Assembly (NCBI GenBank): GCA_018433085.1 | Contig: JAHDRW010000019.1 | Span: 1-64,000 of the forward strand | Origin: Deltaproteobacteria bacterium | Lineage (GTDB): Bacteria; Desulfobacterota; Desulfomonilia; UBA1062 | Length of the DNA stretch: 64,000 bases | Reading direction: 5' to 3' | Shown here: one piece after another, positions 62,680 to 64,000 of the stretch | How positions within the stretch are numbered: position 1 is the first letter of the stretch | Layout of the letters: each line of letters begins with the position of its first letter | Program-made: the position numbers and the translations under genes | Notes under the pieces: model-generated | The model's input: the letters and a program-made list of their open reading frames with translations, nothing else | Database searches by the model: none | Told to the model about the DNA's origin: nothing

Positions 62680-63831
62680 TCAGTACAGATCGTATTCGAC
62701 GAGCCTGCCGTCCAGGGGGCCGTTTTTCAGGGGACGCTTCCAGGACGTATGCAGCCCCACCGACTTGATGAGACCGCGGTCGCCGAAATAGACATAGGCC
62801 TTCGATCCGGTGCACTTTTTCTTGAGGAAGTCCCCGAATTCCTTCATGAACGCGGCCATGTCCTGTTTTCTGCTCAGGCGTAGGCCATAGGGCGGGTTGG
62901 TGATGATGGTCGTGTTCCGAAGCCCGGGGATGTCCTGGAAACGTTTCTTGTTGAGCACGATGTCTTTCCCGCCGGGTAGCCTGCCGGAATTTACCGTGGC
63001 CGCGGCAACCGACTCGCCGGACGAGTCGCTGCCCGATATGAGGCCCTGGGGGAGTTCCCTGATCTCGCGGTCGGTCTGTTTTCTGATCCTGGTCCACAAG
63101 CCGCGGTCGAAATCCGGGAGGTACTCGAAGCCGAAGGCGGTGCGCAGGTATCCGGCCGGAATCCTGCAGTAGTGCATCAGGGCCTCGCACAAGAGCGTAC
63201 CGGAGCCGCACATGGGGTCGTACAGGGGCGTATCGCCCTGCCAGCCGCTGAGCCGGATGATGGATGCGGCAAGGGTCTCCTGCATGGGCGCGTCCATGGA
63301 GTGCTTGCGATAGCCTCTTCGGTGCAGCGAGCCCCCGGAGGTGTCCAGATAGATGGTGGCCTTGTTGTTGGCGATGTGGAGGTTGAAGACCACGTCCGGC
63401 TTGATCCTTTCCACATTGGGCCTGCGGGTGCACCATTCGTTGAAGGTGTCGACGATGGCGTCTTTCAGCACCAGGGCGGCGTACTGGGAGTGGGTGATCC
63501 GGCTGTGCGAGACATTGGAGTTCACCATGAAGGTCTTGTCCAGGCCGAAGATCTCGGGCCACGGGACGCAGCGCGCCATCTTGTAGAGATACTTGGTGTC
63601 GTGGCAGTCGAAGCTGATAAGCGGGGCCAGCACCCGCGTGATGATCCGCGAGAGATAATTGACGCGGTACAGGGTTGCCTTGTCGGCATTGAAATACAGG
63701 CCCCGGAAGGCGGTCTTCACATCGCTTGCCCCCAGAGAGGCTATTTCCCGCGCGCCGAGGTCCTCGATCCCGTCCGCCACCTGGGCGAAGAACCGGTATC
63801 CCTTGAGATAGTCATACATCCTGGTATCCAT
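62680..63831 (-). CDS. THUMP-domain class I methyltransferase (RlmL N-terminal type)
   Basis: A 383-residue RNA guanine-N2 methyltransferase. The N-terminus (about 1-165) is a THUMP-like/ferredoxin-like RNA-binding domain. The SAM-binding domain (about 180-383) has YDPMCGSGTLLCEAL (motif I) and the catalytic NPPYG (motif IV). The sequence resembles the N-terminal half of RlmL, which makes m2G in 23S rRNA; a tRNA target is also possible. Downstream 62590-62679 and upstream 63832-64000 hold no recognised gene. Confidence 0.9.
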   Translation of the reverse strand: MDTRMYDYLKGYRFFAQVADGIEDLGAREIASLGASDVKTAFRGLYFNADKATLYRVNYLSRIITRVLAPLISFDCHDTKYLYKMARCVPWPEIFGLDKTFMVNSNVSHSRITHSQYAALVLKDAIVDTFNEWCTRRPNVERIKPDVVFNLHIANNKATIYLDTSGGSLHRRGYRKHSMDAPMQETLAASIIRLSGWQGDTPLYDPMCGSGTLLCEALMHYCRIPAGYLRTAFGFEYLPDFDRGLWTRIRKQTDREIRELPQGLISGSDSSGESVAAATVNSGRLPGGKDIVLNKKRFQDIPGLRNTTIITNPPYGLRLSRKQDMAAFMKEFGDFLKKKCTGSKAYVYFGDRGLIKSVGLHTSWKRPLKNGPLDGRLVEYDLY

Positions 63832-64000
63832 GGTAAGCCCTCTTTCTTGAATTCACAAGGCATACAGCACGGGCATGGGAGATGTAAAGGGCCTTGGCGA
63901 GGATGTCTTGCCTTTGAAGACCCAATGAATATTCTTTTATTATATCAGCCCGTTTTCGTGATTCGATTCTTTTTCAGCCAGGCGATTGTGTCCGGAACGG

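Overview
The window is GC-rich DNA from an anaerobic or facultative bacterium, most likely a Desulfobacterota (deltaproteobacterial) relative. The pointers are a gene for a B12-dependent class II ribonucleotide reductase, two tungstate/molybdate-type oxyanion importers, menaquinone synthesis, a multiheme cytochrome c, two UGA-encoded selenoproteins, and many PAS-sensor kinases. This placement is inferred from gene content and not from a marker-gene tree.

Layout. 1-1.2 kb: a REP-associated tyrosine transposase (RAYT) bounded by its own repeats. 1.3-4.3 kb: yebC-ruvC-ruvA-ruvB, the Holliday-junction operon. 4.4-8.1 kb: HAD phosphatase, sugar-nucleotide epimerase, PilZ protein, dienoyl-CoA isomerase-like crotonase. 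8.5-12.6 kb: zinc ribbon protein, serA-purA, second crotonase. 12.8-28.5 kb: housekeeping and hypothetical genes (YheT-type hydrolase, NfeD, PAS protein, two NUDIX proteins, gamma carbonic anhydrase, M29 peptidase, secreted pair, menA, FKBP, SRAP, START, SWIM, nitroreductase). 28.5-36 kb: three related PAS histidine kinases without response regulators. 36-40.4 kb: a lone Cys-free rpsD, ptsP and a SIR2-like protein. 41-43.6 kb: tupABC. 43.9-48.7 kb: acidic Cys-rich lipoprotein, hemolysin III, nrdJ. 51.4-56.5 kb: a second oxyanion-type ABC importer with two different permeases and a porin. 57.6-61.9 kb: a redox island. 62-63.8 kb: a decayed gene and an rRNA-type methyltransferase.

The strongest result is the redox island. 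An octaheme cytochrome c of the tetrathionate-reductase type carries an in-frame TGA (codon 112) followed by a near-perfect bacterial SECIS hairpin, and a membrane cytochrome b gene overlaps its end. Facing it is an operon of an ECF sigma factor, a ferritin-like diiron protein and a lipoprotein peroxiredoxin whose peroxidatic cysteine codon is TGA, again with a hairpin at SECIS distance. Standard gene calling would split both selenoprotein genes into fragments. Together they look like a periplasmic selenium-based sulfur/peroxide redox module under its own sigma factor.

A second theme is repeats. At least three families of palindromic REP-like repeats sit between genes. One family flanks the RAYT and shows ladders of progressively longer partial copies and an arm-symmetric base change, which suggests how the repeats are copied. 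A third theme is gene decay: four recognisable gene remnants (SDR, peroxiredoxin, 4-hydroxybutyryl-CoA dehydratase-like, and an ABC-type binding protein) lie between intact genes.
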